From Pedobacter ureilyticus (lineage in GTDB: Bacteria > Bacteroidota > Bacteroidia > Sphingobacteriales > Sphingobacteriaceae): DNA of 64,000 nucleotides. Under the pieces are notes generated by a model. The model saw nothing but the letters and a program-made list of their open reading frames with translations. It did not search any database and had not been told where the DNA came from. Of the stretch, positions 43,124 through 52,251 are shown piece after piece. The stretch lies in assembly GCF_005925345.1 (NCBI RefSeq), contig NZ_SSHJ01000011.1:62001-126000 (forward strand), given 5' to 3'. A program made the position numbers and the translations under genes. Each line of letters opens with the position of its first letter. The first letter of the stretch is position 1.

Positions 43124-44194
43124 ATGAACAAAATTCAATCGGTAATTACCGGTACAGGGAGCTATATTCCCGAAAATATAATTGCTGGAAAACACTTTCT
43201 TGAGCATACTTTTTTTGATGGCGGTGTAAAAATAGACAAGGATAATGAAGAGATTGTTCAAAAATTTGCGGACATTACCGAAATTAACGAAAGGCGCTAC
43301 ATTGACGACCATCAACTAAACCACGACATAGGTACTATTGCCGCTCAACGAGCAATAGAAGATGCCGGTATCGATAAAGAAACCTTAGATTATATTTTAT
43401 TTTGCCATAACTTTGGGGATGTAAAACTGGGCAGCAACAGGGTAGATATGCTGCCTGCTTTAGCAGCAAAAGTTAAAGTGCAGTTGGGCATTACCAATCC
43501 AGATTGCGTGGCCTTCGATATCATTTTTGGTTGCCCAGGATGGGTACAGGGGATGATACAGGCAGACTACCTCATTAAGTCTGGCGATGCCAAAAAAGTA
43601 TTGGTTATCGGTGCAGAAACACTTTCGAGAATTGTAGACCACCATGATCGCGACAGCATGATTTTTGCCGATGGCGCTGGTGCAACTATTCTAGAAGCGG
43701 TAGAAGGAGAAGAAAAAACCGGAATTTTAGCACATAAAGCCCAAACTCATGCCAGCCATGCGGATATGCTAATTATGGGTGCAAGCAACAATCCGGCAGA
43801 AGACAATGGCAATGCCTATATTAAAATGAAAGGCCGAAAACTATATGAATTTGCTGTAGTTACGGTTCCACAATTGGTAAAACAGGCCATAGACAAATCT
43901 GGCCTAGATGTAAAACAAATCAAAATGGTTTTTATCCATCAAGCTAATGGCAAAATGGACCATGCCATTATGAAGCGCTTGTTTAAACTTTACGGAGAAG
44001 ATAGCGTTCCCGAAAAATTAGTGCCAATGACCATTTCTTGGCTCGGCAACAGTTCTGTAGCAACGGTACCAACGCTTATAGATTTGGTACTAAAAAACAA
44101 AGTTGATGGTTACCAGATCCAAAAAGGAGACCATGCCGTGTTTGCTTCGGTAGGTGCTGGTATGCATATCAATGCAATAGTTTACAAATTCTAG
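43124..44194 (+). CDS. KAS III-like 3-oxoacyl-ACP synthase
   Basis: This 356-residue thiolase-fold condensing enzyme has a catalytic Cys in DIIFGCPGWVQGM, His in VFIHQANGKM and Asn in WLGNSSVATVPTL, which is the Cys-His-Asn triad of KAS III. Adjacent features include MIFADGAGATILEA. KAS III enzymes condense acyl-CoA with malonyl-ACP to start fatty-acid synthesis; divergent paralogues make other acyl products. It is longer than canonical FabH (about 320) and stands apart from fab genes, so a specialised role is possible. No acyl-carrier gene lies nearby. Confidence 0.82.
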   Translation: MNKIQSVITGTGSYIPENIIAGKHFLEHTFFDGGVKIDKDNEEIVQKFADITEINERRYIDDHQLNHDIGTIAAQRAIEDAGIDKETLDYILFCHNFGDVKLGSNRVDMLPALAAKVKVQLGITNPDCVAFDIIFGCPGWVQGMIQADYLIKSGDAKKVLVIGAETLSRIVDHHDRDSMIFADGAGATILEAVEGEEKTGILAHKAQTHASHADMLIMGASNNPAEDNGNAYIKMKGRKLYEFAVVTVPQLVKQAIDKSGLDVKQIKMVFIHQANGKMDHAIMKRLFKLYGEDSVPEKLVPMTISWLGNSSVATVPTLIDLVLKNKVDGYQIQKGDHAVFASVGAGMHINAIVYKF

Positions 44195-44196
44195 AT

Positions 44197-44268
44197 AAAA
44201 GAACAAGGAGTAAAGACCAAGGATTTTTTGTAATTAGGTCTTTGTTCTTTACTCCTTAATCCTTATTC
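44197..44268. terminator. Bidirectional hairpin between convergent genes
   Basis: Imperfectly inverted arms, AAGGAGTAAAGACC on the left and GGTCTTTGTTCTTTACTCCTT on the right, form a bulged stem around TTTTTTG. It fills the 73-base gap between the KAS III-like and TPR genes and could end transcription from both sides. The GGAGTAAAGAACAAAGACC-like word looks like a dispersed repeat. Confidence 0.5.
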
Positions 44269-45758
44269 TATCCTCCTATCCTTTTTAATCCTTGCTTGGC
44301 CTCGTTTTCAATACTGTTCTCATATTCGTGGTCTTTTAAACTAATGGCGTAGTTAAAATAGGCCTTTGCCTTTGCAAGGTTTCTCTTCTTTTCGTAAATA
44401 TTCCCCATCAATACTGCAGATTTTGCTGCATAATAGTATTTCTGGGTTTTCCCAATGTTAAAAGCCATTAGATAATGAGTTAATGCCGCATCTTCTTTGC
44501 CCAAATCATCGTTTACACGTGCCAACCTGTAGGCGTACTCTATCTTATCCTTCACCGTTTTAAAGTCTTCCGCTTTGCTATCCGTTAGCGCTTCTAAGGC
44601 ACGAGTTAGGTAACCCCCATCATATAGCAGCCTAGCTTTTAAAAGTACTAAATGAGGCATTGGTGCATTGGCTTCATTAAGTGCTTGCTTATCTTTTTCG
44701 GCATAGCTTGCCCCACTGTTTCTTACCTTGTTCAAATAAGCGGTATAATTTGCCGTATCTTCTTTTAGTAACGAAATCCATGCGAGGTGTAGGTAAGTAT
44801 CTTTAACGTAATTAACACCCCGGTTGAGCTGCAGAAACTGATCAAAATTTACGGCGGCTCTCAAATCGAGCTTATTTAACCTCACTACGCCAAGCAAATA
44901 ATCTAAATAAGCAAATGATTGGTAGGCATTCCCCTTGGGTCTATTTTCAAGTATCTCAATTGCTTGTTCATTTTTACCATTTCGGGCGCAGGTATAGGCC
45001 TGCATATAAGTTTTCAAGAGACTGCTATCGGAAATGCGAGCCGTGTATTTCATTATTTTAGGGTAAGCCTGTTTACTTTTAGCCACATCAGACAAGATAT
45101 AGGCATAGTAAAAAATTACTTCTTCGTAAAATGGTTCATAAGTAGATTTTGGCAAACTTTCAGCCAGCTGGTCTAATTGGTTAAGGCCTAATTGCACATC
45201 GCCTTTTACGCCAAAAGTAGACAAAGCAGATTTCATAAAACCATCGGGAAGGGAGCCGATAACCACATTGATTAATCCCAATCCTTTAGTATTTAATGGA
45301 AAGTTTGGGAATTTTTTCTGGTTATCTTTCAACAAACCGTTGGCCTTATTAATCTCTCTGGATGCAGCGAAATAAGCGCCATATCTTCCTCGGATTAACG
45401 CCCACTGCAAATTAATTTCTGCCTGTGCATATAAATAATAGGGCGAGTTTTTATCGTCTTTACTAATTTGGTCTAGCCTTGCAGATTTCTTGGCTTCTAA
45501 CTTTTCAAATTCTGTCTTACTTTCTACCGTTAACAAATAAAAATAGTCTACATAGTTTTCTAGCAAGTGGATGATTGAGTTTTGAGGCCGAGCCTTTTTC
45601 TCGGCGGCTATTAATACCTTGGCCGTATTTAGTTTTAGCTCGAAGATGTTTTGATAAGCCTTAACGCAGTTGGCATTAAAATCAAAATTGGCAGATGCGC
45701 CAAAAGGTAATAACAAAATGAGCAGTAATAGCGGTAGGCGAAGTATTTTTAAAGGCAT
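44268..45758 (-). CDS. Secreted tetratricopeptide-repeat protein
   Basis: The 496-residue protein has a signal peptide (LRLPLLLLILLLPFGASA, residues about 6-23). The rest is all helical with TPR-like pairs, clearest in the C-terminal third (ARLLYDGGYLTRALEALTD, YRLARVNDDLGKEDAALTHYLMAF, KSAVLMGNIYEKKRNLAKAKAYFNYAI). No catalytic motif is visible. TPR proteins of this type act as periplasmic or outer-membrane scaffolds; the partner is unknown. It is convergent with the KAS III-like gene and transcribed alone from a fitting -7 box. Confidence 0.75.
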   Translation of the reverse strand: MPLKILRLPLLLLILLLPFGASANFDFNANCVKAYQNIFELKLNTAKVLIAAEKKARPQNSIIHLLENYVDYFYLLTVESKTEFEKLEAKKSARLDQISKDDKNSPYYLYAQAEINLQWALIRGRYGAYFAASREINKANGLLKDNQKKFPNFPLNTKGLGLINVVIGSLPDGFMKSALSTFGVKGDVQLGLNQLDQLAESLPKSTYEPFYEEVIFYYAYILSDVAKSKQAYPKIMKYTARISDSSLLKTYMQAYTCARNGKNEQAIEILENRPKGNAYQSFAYLDYLLGVVRLNKLDLRAAVNFDQFLQLNRGVNYVKDTYLHLAWISLLKEDTANYTAYLNKVRNSGASYAEKDKQALNEANAPMPHLVLLKARLLYDGGYLTRALEALTDSKAEDFKTVKDKIEYAYRLARVNDDLGKEDAALTHYLMAFNIGKTQKYYYAAKSAVLMGNIYEKKRNLAKAKAYFNYAISLKDHEYENSIENEAKQGLKRIGG

Positions 45759-45777
45759 TAGTATAAGTTAGCAAAAG

Positions 45778-45785
45778 CAAAGCTA
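45778..45785 (-). promoter_or_regulatory. -7 promoter box of the TPR-protein gene
   Basis: The minus strand reads TAGCTTTG, matching TAnnTTTG, 19 bases before the ATG at 45758. The -33 element is not evident. Confidence 0.45.
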
Positions 45786-45859
45786 TATAACGTAAATATT
45801 TGCCGCTTGTTTTTTGAAAAATAAAGTTTCTTTACACCTACTCTAAGAAAAATAATACC

Positions 45860-45886
45860 AAAAAAAATCCCGATGGTCAATCGGGA
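45860..45886 (-). terminator. Intrinsic terminator of the Nif3 / zinc-ribbon operon
   Basis: A perfect 7-base stem TCCCGAT (45868-45874) / ATCGGGA (45880-45886) with a 5-base loop is followed on the minus strand by eight T residues. It lies 35 bases past the zinc-ribbon gene stop. Confidence 0.88.
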
Positions 45887-45920
45887 CTTCAATTTTATAT
45901 TTGGTTGGTTGTGTACTTTA

Positions 45921-46664
45921 TTAAGCTTCCGCCAATTCTTGCGTCAAGGCCTCATCAACCAAGATACGTCCGCAGTGCTCGCAAACAATAACTTTTTTAC
46001 GTTGACGGATATCTAATTGACGTTGAGGTGGAATTTTATTGAAACAACCTGAACAAGAATCTCTATCGATAGTTACTACTGCTAAACCGTTGATTGCATT
46101 TTTTCTTAACCTGTTGTAAGCAAACAACAAACGGTCTTCGATATTTTCTTGAGCTTTCTCAGCTTTCTTCAATAAGGCTTGCTCTTCTTTTTCAGTTTCG
46201 CCGGTAATGGTACTCAGTTCTGTTTTTTTAGCCTCTAAGTCCCCTTTTCTCAAATCAAGATTAGCCTGCGCTTTTTCAAAGATTTCAGTTTTGTTGTTAA
46301 TTTCGAAACCAAATTCTTTAATTTTTTTCTCGCTCACTTGGATATCTAAATTTTGGATTTCGATTTCCTTAGTTAAAGCATCGTATTCACGATTATTTTT
46401 TACGTCTTTAAGTTGAGTATCATATTTTTTGATCAAAGTTTGAGCCTCTTTAATCATGTTTTTACGATTTACAATGGCATCTTCCGTATCATCCAACTCT
46501 GCTTTTATCTTTTGTATACGGGTTTCCAAGCCAGCTACCTCATCTTCCAAATCGGCAACTTCAATTGGCAACTCACCTCTAATTTGGCGTATTTTATCAA
46601 TTTTGGTATGTAAGTTTTGTAATTCGTATAAAGCCTTTAGCTTCTGCTCTACTGTTTGTTCCAT
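45921..46664 (-). CDS. Coiled-coil protein with C-terminal C4 zinc ribbon
   Basis: The 247-residue protein has a long coiled coil from about 10 to 185, rich in Glu, Lys and Leu heptads, then a C4 zinc ribbon at about 200-235 (CSGCFNKIPPQ and VIVCEHCGRIL). This is the C4-type zinc-ribbon/DUF164 family typified by chlamydial CT398. Members are suggested to bind sigma-54, flagellar or secretion components, or nucleic acid; the role is open. The ATG overlaps the Nif3 stop by one base (TAATG), so the two are coupled, an association seen in many genomes. Confidence 0.87.
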   Translation of the reverse strand: MEQTVEQKLKALYELQNLHTKIDKIRQIRGELPIEVADLEDEVAGLETRIQKIKAELDDTEDAIVNRKNMIKEAQTLIKKYDTQLKDVKNNREYDALTKEIEIQNLDIQVSEKKIKEFGFEINNKTEIFEKAQANLDLRKGDLEAKKTELSTITGETEKEEQALLKKAEKAQENIEDRLLFAYNRLRKNAINGLAVVTIDRDSCSGCFNKIPPQRQLDIRQRKKVIVCEHCGRILVDEALTQELAEA

Positions 46665-47761
46665 TAAATGAAATAATTTATGGGGTTTGTGTTATGCTCC
46701 GTTAAACGGATTGCAAAGTTAGGAAATTTTTCTTGAATATTATCTATCAACAAATTAGATGTAAATTGTTCGCTTTCAAAATGTCCAATATCTACTATCA
46801 TGATTTTATCTTCTGCATCGAAAAATTCGTGGTATTTAAAGTCCGCTGTTACAAAAGCATCAGCGCCAGCTGCAATGGCATTTTTCAATAAAAAACTACC
46901 CGAGCCACCACAAACGGCTATTTTTTTTATTTTTCTAGGGAGGATAAGTGTATGTCGCAATACCTTGGCCTTCATATTATCTTTCACCAAACGCAAAAAA
47001 TCTTGACCTACAAATGCTTCCGATAGTTCTCCTACCATACCTGAACCCACACTTTGCAGTTTATTTTCTAAGGCATAAATATCATAGGCCACCTCTTCAT
47101 AAGGATGGTTATTAAACAGTGCCGTTAAAATGTTACGTTCATCTTGCTGCTTAAAAATTACTTCTATACGGGTTTCGTTGGCATATTCTCGCACACCCGC
47201 TGTTCCTAAAACTGGGTTAGACTGCTCGTTGCCTTTAAAGGTTCCCACACCATCTGTATTAAAACTGCAGTCGCTGTAATTGCTGATGTTGCCCGCTCCA
47301 GCATTAAACAAAGCATTGCGGAGGTTTTCGGCATCCTTATGCTCGCAAAACGTAACCAATTTTTTTAAGACACCCGACTTTGGCACAAGGATTTTTGCAT
47401 CTTTAATGCCTAAACGCTCGCAAATTTTTGCATTTACGCCATGCTGTACACTATCTAAATTGGTATGTATAGCGTATAAGGCGATATTATTTTTGATAGC
47501 TTTTAAAACGGTACGCTCTACATAATTTTTGCCATTTAACTTTTTCAAGCCTTTAAATACGATGGGATGATGGGAGATAATTAAGTTGCAGTTTTTTGCG
47601 ATAGCTTCATCGACAATTTCTTCTGTACAATCTAAAGATACCAATGCCGCACTAATATCATCATTGGGATTACCTACAATTAAACCTGCGTTATCGTAAT
47701 CTTCCTGATAGTTAAGTGGTGCTAAGGCTTCGAGGAATTGGGTAATTTCGGATAGCTTCAT
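46664..47761 (-). CDS. Nif3-like dinuclear metal centre protein
   Basis: The 365-residue protein has the two-part NIF3/DUF34 domain. The N-terminal half contains YDNAGLIVG and NLIISHHPIVFKGLKKL plus IHTNLDSVQHGVN (metal-binding His), and the C-terminal half VCGGSGSFLLKNAIAAGADAFVTADFKYHEFFDA and DIGHFESEQF (His, Glu). An inserted domain of roughly 100 residues (about 130-230, with NALFNAGAGNISNYSDCSF) is typical of the long bacterial form. A GTP-cyclohydrolase-like or metal-handling role has been proposed but is unproven. It is the first gene of a pair with the zinc-ribbon gene. Confidence 0.9.
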   Translation of the reverse strand: MKLSEITQFLEALAPLNYQEDYDNAGLIVGNPNDDISAALVSLDCTEEIVDEAIAKNCNLIISHHPIVFKGLKKLNGKNYVERTVLKAIKNNIALYAIHTNLDSVQHGVNAKICERLGIKDAKILVPKSGVLKKLVTFCEHKDAENLRNALFNAGAGNISNYSDCSFNTDGVGTFKGNEQSNPVLGTAGVREYANETRIEVIFKQQDERNILTALFNNHPYEEVAYDIYALENKLQSVGSGMVGELSEAFVGQDFLRLVKDNMKAKVLRHTLILPRKIKKIAVCGGSGSFLLKNAIAAGADAFVTADFKYHEFFDAEDKIMIVDIGHFESEQFTSNLLIDNIQEKFPNFAIRLTEHNTNPINYFI

Positions 47762-47895
47762 GAAGTAAAAATACGGTTAATTGGTTAACTGTTGAAATTG
47801 GCTATTTGGTTAGTTGTTATTTGCCCTCGCTTTCTTCAAAAGAGAGAGAATGCCACGATGAAAGTAATTGCAAAATTTGATTTAATGTTTGAAAG

Positions 47896-47912
47896 TCTCC
47901 CCTCAGGGGAGA
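47896..47912. repeat. Short perfect palindrome, TCTCCCC-TCA-GGGGAGA
   Basis: A 7-base perfect stem with a 3-base loop, followed by ATTTAGAGGGGC. The pattern matches a short extragenic repeat type common in this phylum (recollection). It lies between the TM2-gene terminator and the Nif3 gene. Confidence 0.6.
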
Positions 47913-47924
47913 TTTAGAGGGGCT

Positions 47925-47954
47925 AAAAAAACCCTACGGTTTCTAGCCATAGGG
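47925..47954 (-). terminator. Intrinsic terminator of the DUF2752-TM2 pair
   Basis: An 8-base stem CCCTACGG (47932-47939) / CCATAGGG (47947-47954), with one non-Watson-Crick pair and a 7-base loop, is followed on the minus strand by a T-tract. It lies 26 bases after the TM2 gene stop. Confidence 0.8.
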
Positions 47955-47980
47955 ATCTAATATTTGTGTGTATTTGAATA

Positions 47981-48340
47981 TTAAAAATTGTTCATTCTTA
48001 CCATTTGCATGCTTTCGAAAACCATCTTTTGGTTATACTCAAAAGCCAAAGTTTTGTGGTTCACAATGTCAATAATAGAACCTATGAAACATAAACCAAG
48101 AGTAAGCAAGTACAAAATTCCCATTCCTATTTGCCCCACAATAAATCTTTGCAGACCTGGTACAAAAAGTGCACCTATAATAGAAAACATTAGCATATCA
48201 CTTGGGTTTTTACGCTTTCCTGAGTAAATCATTAAGAAAGTACGCAACTGTTGCTCACTTAAACCTTGGGTTGCAGATTGCAAGTATGAATATTCTTGAG
48301 GGCTAATTCCTGGCAATGACATAAAATTTTGATCGAACAT
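47981..48340 (-). CDS. TM2-domain membrane protein
   Basis: The 119-residue protein has a soluble N-terminal stretch (about 1-45), then a TM2-like core with two hydrophobic segments (FSIIGALFVPGLQRFIVGQIGMGILYLLTLGLCFIGSIIDIV in two parts, residues about 52-93); the G-x-x-R-F-x-x-G-x-x-G-x-G pattern is that of TM2 proteins. The function of this family in bacteria is unknown. It begins 2 bases after the DUF2752 gene, so the two are co-transcribed. Confidence 0.8.
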   Translation of the reverse strand: MFDQNFMSLPGISPQEYSYLQSATQGLSEQQLRTFLMIYSGKRKNPSDMLMFSIIGALFVPGLQRFIVGQIGMGILYLLTLGLCFIGSIIDIVNHKTLAFEYNQKMVFESMQMVRMNNF

Positions 48341-48342
48341 GA

Positions 48343-48651
48343 CTAAATCTCCTTATATTTTAAATAATTTCTTTGTTTGTTAATTAATTGTTTACTTAAC
48401 TGATATATGCGGTAAAGGATAATGAGCAGGGCCGGAACGCCAAACCAATGATGCCTAAAACTTGCATAAAAATCAGCATTAAAGATGGCCGTTATTGATC
48501 TACCTAAACCACATCCCGGACACCACTCGAAACCTAAATTTGCAATTGGGCATAAGGTGAAATGGTGTTCATGGGGATTAGCCGTGGCCAGTAACGTTAA
48601 CGCTAAAACCCAAAAAACGATTTCTACATATTTTCCTAATTTGCCTACCAC
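48343..48651 (-). CDS. DUF2752 membrane protein (copy A)
   Basis: This 102-residue protein has two to three hydrophobic segments and the family motif LCPIANLGFEWCPGCGLGRSI near 33-53, with the CPGCGxxR core. GTG at 48651 is the likely start. The function of DUF2752 is unknown; the conserved cysteines suggest metal binding or redox. A second, divergent copy lies at 60268-60606, also paired with a small multi-helix protein. A 10-base perfect inverted repeat lies 23 bases upstream. Confidence 0.8.
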   Translation of the reverse strand: MVGKLGKYVEIVFWVLALTLLATANPHEHHFTLCPIANLGFEWCPGCGLGRSITAIFNADFYASFRHHWFGVPALLIILYRIYQLSKQLINKQRNYLKYKEI

Positions 48652-48673
48652 TGTTTCTTTGTTGTTTATTAAT

Positions 48674-48700
48674 TAGTAACAATATTAGGGTTATTGTTAC
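48674..48700. promoter_or_regulatory. 10-base perfect inverted repeat upstream of DUF2752-TM2
   Basis: AGTAACAATA (48674-48683) and TATTGTTACT (48691-48700) flank a 7-base centre, 23 bases before the DUF2752 start. The size and position suit an operator for a dimeric regulator; a 5'-leader hairpin is the alternative. No regulator gene is adjacent. Confidence 0.45.
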
Positions 48701-48886
48701 TTGTTTTAAAGCGTATTCGACCAACGGGAAATAAAAACCGACCAATAGACAGTTTACATTTATCAGTTTTTAATTATTAGGATAAAACTGATGTGATAAT
48801 TAGCAAATGTGATGATGCGATAATACTCAGTGAATATCTAATTGGCTTTTCGCACCTTCAAACTAAAAAACTTCCGTGTAATACCG

Positions 48887-48894
48887 TATCTTTG
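48887..48894 (+). promoter_or_regulatory. mfd -7 promoter box
   Basis: TATCTTTG matches TAnnTTTG and ends 4 bases before the GTG start at 48899, implying a leaderless or near-leaderless transcript. The -33 element is not clear. Confidence 0.5.
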
Positions 48895-48898
48895 AATA

Positions 48899-51800
48899 GT
48901 GAACGTTAGAGATTTAATCAATAGATTTAAAACCGACCCAAGAGTTCTCGCAATTGCGCAGTCTTTGAACAATAGTAAGAGTAAAACTCAAATCAAGGGA
49001 TTGGTGGGTTCTTCCGATGCCGTTGTTGCACTTACCACGTATTTTTTACAGCACAAACCACAGCTTTTTGTATTGCCAAACCGTGAAGAGGCAGCCTATT
49101 TTTCGTCAGACCTAGAAAGCATTTTAGGCAAGGAAATATTGCTGTTCCCATCTTCGTTTCGTAAGCCTTTTGAGTTTACACAGGTAGATACGGCAAACGT
49201 ATTAGCCCGTGCCGAAGTGCTGAATGAATTGAACCACCAAAGCGAGTATGGGCAAATTGTAGTGACTTACCCCGAGGCTTTGGCCGAAAAGGTAATTGAC
49301 CGTAGCGTTTTAGAAAAGAACACGCTAGAAATTAACGTTGGTGCTAGTTTAGGTATCGATTTTATCAACGAGTTTTTATTCGAATACGATTTTGAACGCT
49401 CGGAGTTTGTTTACGAACCTGGGCAGTTCTCTATTCGTGGAGGTATTGTTGATATTTTCTCTTTCTCGCACGACTTGCCTTACCGTATTGAGTTTTTTGG
49501 TGATGAGGTAGAAAGCATCCGCACTTTCGAGATCGAAAGCCAACTTTCGGTTGATGAGGTGAAAACATTGACCATTGTACCTAATGTACAGGCTAAATTC
49601 CTTACCGAAAATAACATCAGCCTGTTAGATTATATTGAAAACGACACCCAGCTGTGGTTTAAAGATGTTGCTTTTACCTTAGATATCATTAGAGGTGGCT
49701 ACAAAAAAGCCAACGAACTTTGGAAAGCCCTATCTGCGGCTGAAAAACAGGCTAACCCGAATTGGTTAGATCCAAAATTTGCTTTCTCTGATGAAAAAAT
49801 GGTGGCAGATCTTTTCCAAGATTTCACTTTAATAGAATTTGGAAAGCAATTCTTCTATCAAACAGATAACGTATTTAATTTCGATACCAAACCGCAGCCA
49901 TCCTTTAATAAGGATTTCAATTTACTCATTCATAATTTTAAAGAGAATGAAAAACTGGGCGTTAACAATTTCATCTTTACCAATTCGAGCAAACAGGTAG
50001 AACGTTTGTACGCTATACTAGATGATATTGATAAAACTGTTAAGTTTATCCCAATCCACACACCTTTGCGTGAGGGATTTTTAGACGTGGCACAAAAGGT
50101 TGCTTTTTATACCGATCATCAGATCTTTGACCGTTTTTATAAATACCAACTTAAAAAAGGCTATCAGCGCAGTCAGGCCATTACCTTAAAAGAATTGAGG
50201 GACTTAAAACCAGGCGATTTTGTAACCCACATAGACCATGGTATTGGCAAATACGCAGGATTAGAAAAAGTGGAAACTAACGGCAAAATGCAGGAAATGA
50301 TCCGTTTGGTTTATGCAGATAATGACTTGCTTTATGTGAACATCAACTCACTAAATCGCATTGCGAAATACAGCGGCAAGGATGGCACACCGCCCAAAAT
50401 GAACAAACTGGGCACCGAAGCCTGGGACAAGCTAAAAAAAAGCACTAAAAAAAAAGTTAAAGATATAGCCCGCGACTTGATTAAGCTTTACGCTTTGCGT
50501 AAAGCACAAGTGGGTACAGCTTTTGCCCCAGATAGTTATTTGGACACCGAGTTAGAAGCTTCTTTCATTTACGAAGACACACCAGACCAGATGAAAGCCA
50601 CTAACGACGTGAAAAAGGATATGGAAGCACCGCACCCCATGGACCGGTTGGTTTGTGGCGATGTAGGCTTTGGCAAAACCGAAGTCGCACTTCGAGCTGC
50701 TTTTAAGGCGGTTGCCAATGGCAAACAAGTGGCGGTTTTAGTACCTACTACTATTTTAGCGTTACAACATTTTAAAACCTTTTCTTCACGTTTAAAGGAA
50801 TTTCCCTGTACGGTAGATTACATTAATCGCTTTAAAACTAGCAAACAGATTAAAGAAAGTTTAGAGAAACTGGCCGAAGGAAAAGTAGATATCATTATTG
50901 GCACACACCGCTTATTGAGTAAAGATGTAAAGTTTAAAGACCTGGGCTTAATGGTAATTGACGAAGAGCAAAAATTTGGTGTTGCTGCCAAAGAAAAATT
51001 GCGTGCGCTACGGGTAAGTGTAGATACTTTAACGCTTACGGCAACACCAATTCCGCGTACTTTGCATTTCTCGTTAATGGGTGCCCGAGATTTATCGATC
51101 ATTAACACACCACCTCCAAATAGGCAAGCGGTAACTACAGAATTACACGTTTTTAACGACAAACTACTGCAAGAAGCCATACAATTTGAGTTAGACCGTG
51201 GCGGACAGGTTTTCTTTGTGCACAATAGAGTGCAAGATTTAACGCAGCTAGCTGGTTTGATACAAACTTTGGTACCAACCGCTCGCATTGGCATTGCCCA
51301 TGGCCAGCTAGACGGCGATAAGCTAGAGGATGTGATGCTAGATTTTATTAATGGTGAAAAGGATGTTTTGGTGGCCACTACCATTATAGAAACGGGTTTG
51401 GATGTTCCGAACGCCAATACCATTATTATTAACCACGCACACATGTTTGGCTTAAGCGATTTGCACCAAATGCGTGGCCGTGTAGGGCGATCAAATAAAA
51501 AAGCATTCTGTTACTTATTGAGCTTGCCTTTATCTACCCTAACGGATGAAGCCCGCAAACGTTTAAGTGCCATAGAAGAATTTTCTGATTTAGGTAGTGG
51601 GTTCAATATCGCTATGCGTGATTTGGATATTCGTGGTAGTGGGAACCTTTTGGGTGGCGAACAAAGTGGCTTTATAGCGGAAATTGGTTTTGAGATGTAC
51701 AACAAAATCTTAGATGAAGCTATACAGGAGCTAAAAGACGACGAGTTTAAGGACTTGTTTAAAGACCAGCCCGAACGCCCTTATGTGAGTTTTACACAGG

Positions 51801-52231
51801 TAGATACCGATTTGGAAATGCACATCCCCGATAGCTACGTAACCAATATTACCGAGCGCTATAATTTATACACTGAGATTTCTAAGCTAGAAACCGAACA
51901 GCAAATTACTGTTTTTGAAAAGCGCATGAGAGACCGCTTTGGACCGGTGCCACTGCAAGTTTTAGCCATGCTTAAAGTGGTTCGCCTACAGTGGATTGCC
52001 AAGAAATTAGGATTTGAAAAAGTAAGCTACAAAAAAAATGTGCTTAGAGGCTATTTTGTAAGCGATAAACAGTCAAAATTTTTCGATTCGGAAACGTTTA
52101 ACCGCATACTGGCTTTTGCGCAATTACATCCACGGCTGTGTAATTTGAAAGAGGTAAAAGATAGTTTACGTATTTCTTTTGATAATATTGGGAATATAGA
52201 CGAGGCGGTAGAAATGTTGGAAATGATATAG
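48899..52231 (+). CDS. mfd: Transcription-repair coupling factor Mfd
   Basis: The 1110-residue protein has the UvrB-homology N-terminal domains (FVLPNREEAAYFSSDL, GQFSIRGGIVDIFSF), the RNA-polymerase interaction domain (LKPGDFVTHIDHGIGKYAGLEKV near 435-460), and RecG-like helicase motifs (Walker A GDVGFGKTEVALRAAF, DEEQ box VIDEEQKFGV, TATPIPRTL, MRGRVGRS), followed by a C-terminal TRCF domain. Mfd removes stalled polymerase at lesions and recruits UvrA. The start is GTG at 48899, with an in-frame stop two codons upstream and no ATG within the first conserved segment. Confidence 0.96.
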   Translation: MNVRDLINRFKTDPRVLAIAQSLNNSKSKTQIKGLVGSSDAVVALTTYFLQHKPQLFVLPNREEAAYFSSDLESILGKEILLFPSSFRKPFEFTQVDTANVLARAEVLNELNHQSEYGQIVVTYPEALAEKVIDRSVLEKNTLEINVGASLGIDFINEFLFEYDFERSEFVYEPGQFSIRGGIVDIFSFSHDLPYRIEFFGDEVESIRTFEIESQLSVDEVKTLTIVPNVQAKFLTENNISLLDYIENDTQLWFKDVAFTLDIIRGGYKKANELWKALSAAEKQANPNWLDPKFAFSDEKMVADLFQDFTLIEFGKQFFYQTDNVFNFDTKPQPSFNKDFNLLIHNFKENEKLGVNNFIFTNSSKQVERLYAILDDIDKTVKFIPIHTPLREGFLDVAQKVAFYTDHQIFDRFYKYQLKKGYQRSQAITLKELRDLKPGDFVTHIDHGIGKYAGLEKVETNGKMQEMIRLVYADNDLLYVNINSLNRIAKYSGKDGTPPKMNKLGTEAWDKLKKSTKKKVKDIARDLIKLYALRKAQVGTAFAPDSYLDTELEASFIYEDTPDQMKATNDVKKDMEAPHPMDRLVCGDVGFGKTEVALRAAFKAVANGKQVAVLVPTTILALQHFKTFSSRLKEFPCTVDYINRFKTSKQIKESLEKLAEGKVDIIIGTHRLLSKDVKFKDLGLMVIDEEQKFGVAAKEKLRALRVSVDTLTLTATPIPRTLHFSLMGARDLSIINTPPPNRQAVTTELHVFNDKLLQEAIQFELDRGGQVFFVHNRVQDLTQLAGLIQTLVPTARIGIAHGQLDGDKLEDVMLDFINGEKDVLVATTIIETGLDVPNANTIIINHAHMFGLSDLHQMRGRVGRSNKKAFCYLLSLPLSTLTDEARKRLSAIEEFSDLGSGFNIAMRDLDIRGSGNLLGGEQSGFIAEIGFEMYNKILDEAIQELKDDEFKDLFKDQPERPYVSFTQVDTDLEMHIPDSYVTNITERYNLYTEISKLETEQQITVFEKRMRDRFGPVPLQVLAMLKVVRLQWIAKKLGFEKVSYKKNVLRGYFVSDKQSKFFDSETFNRILAFAQLHPRLCNLKEVKDSLRISFDNIGNIDEAVEMLEMI

Positions 52232-52251
52232 ATTTTTTAAATAGGCTGTTG

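Noticed and set aside
50818..51444. 208-codon minus-strand frame inside mfd
   Set aside because: It lies fully antisense to the conserved helicase motifs of mfd; composition is that of a shadow frame.
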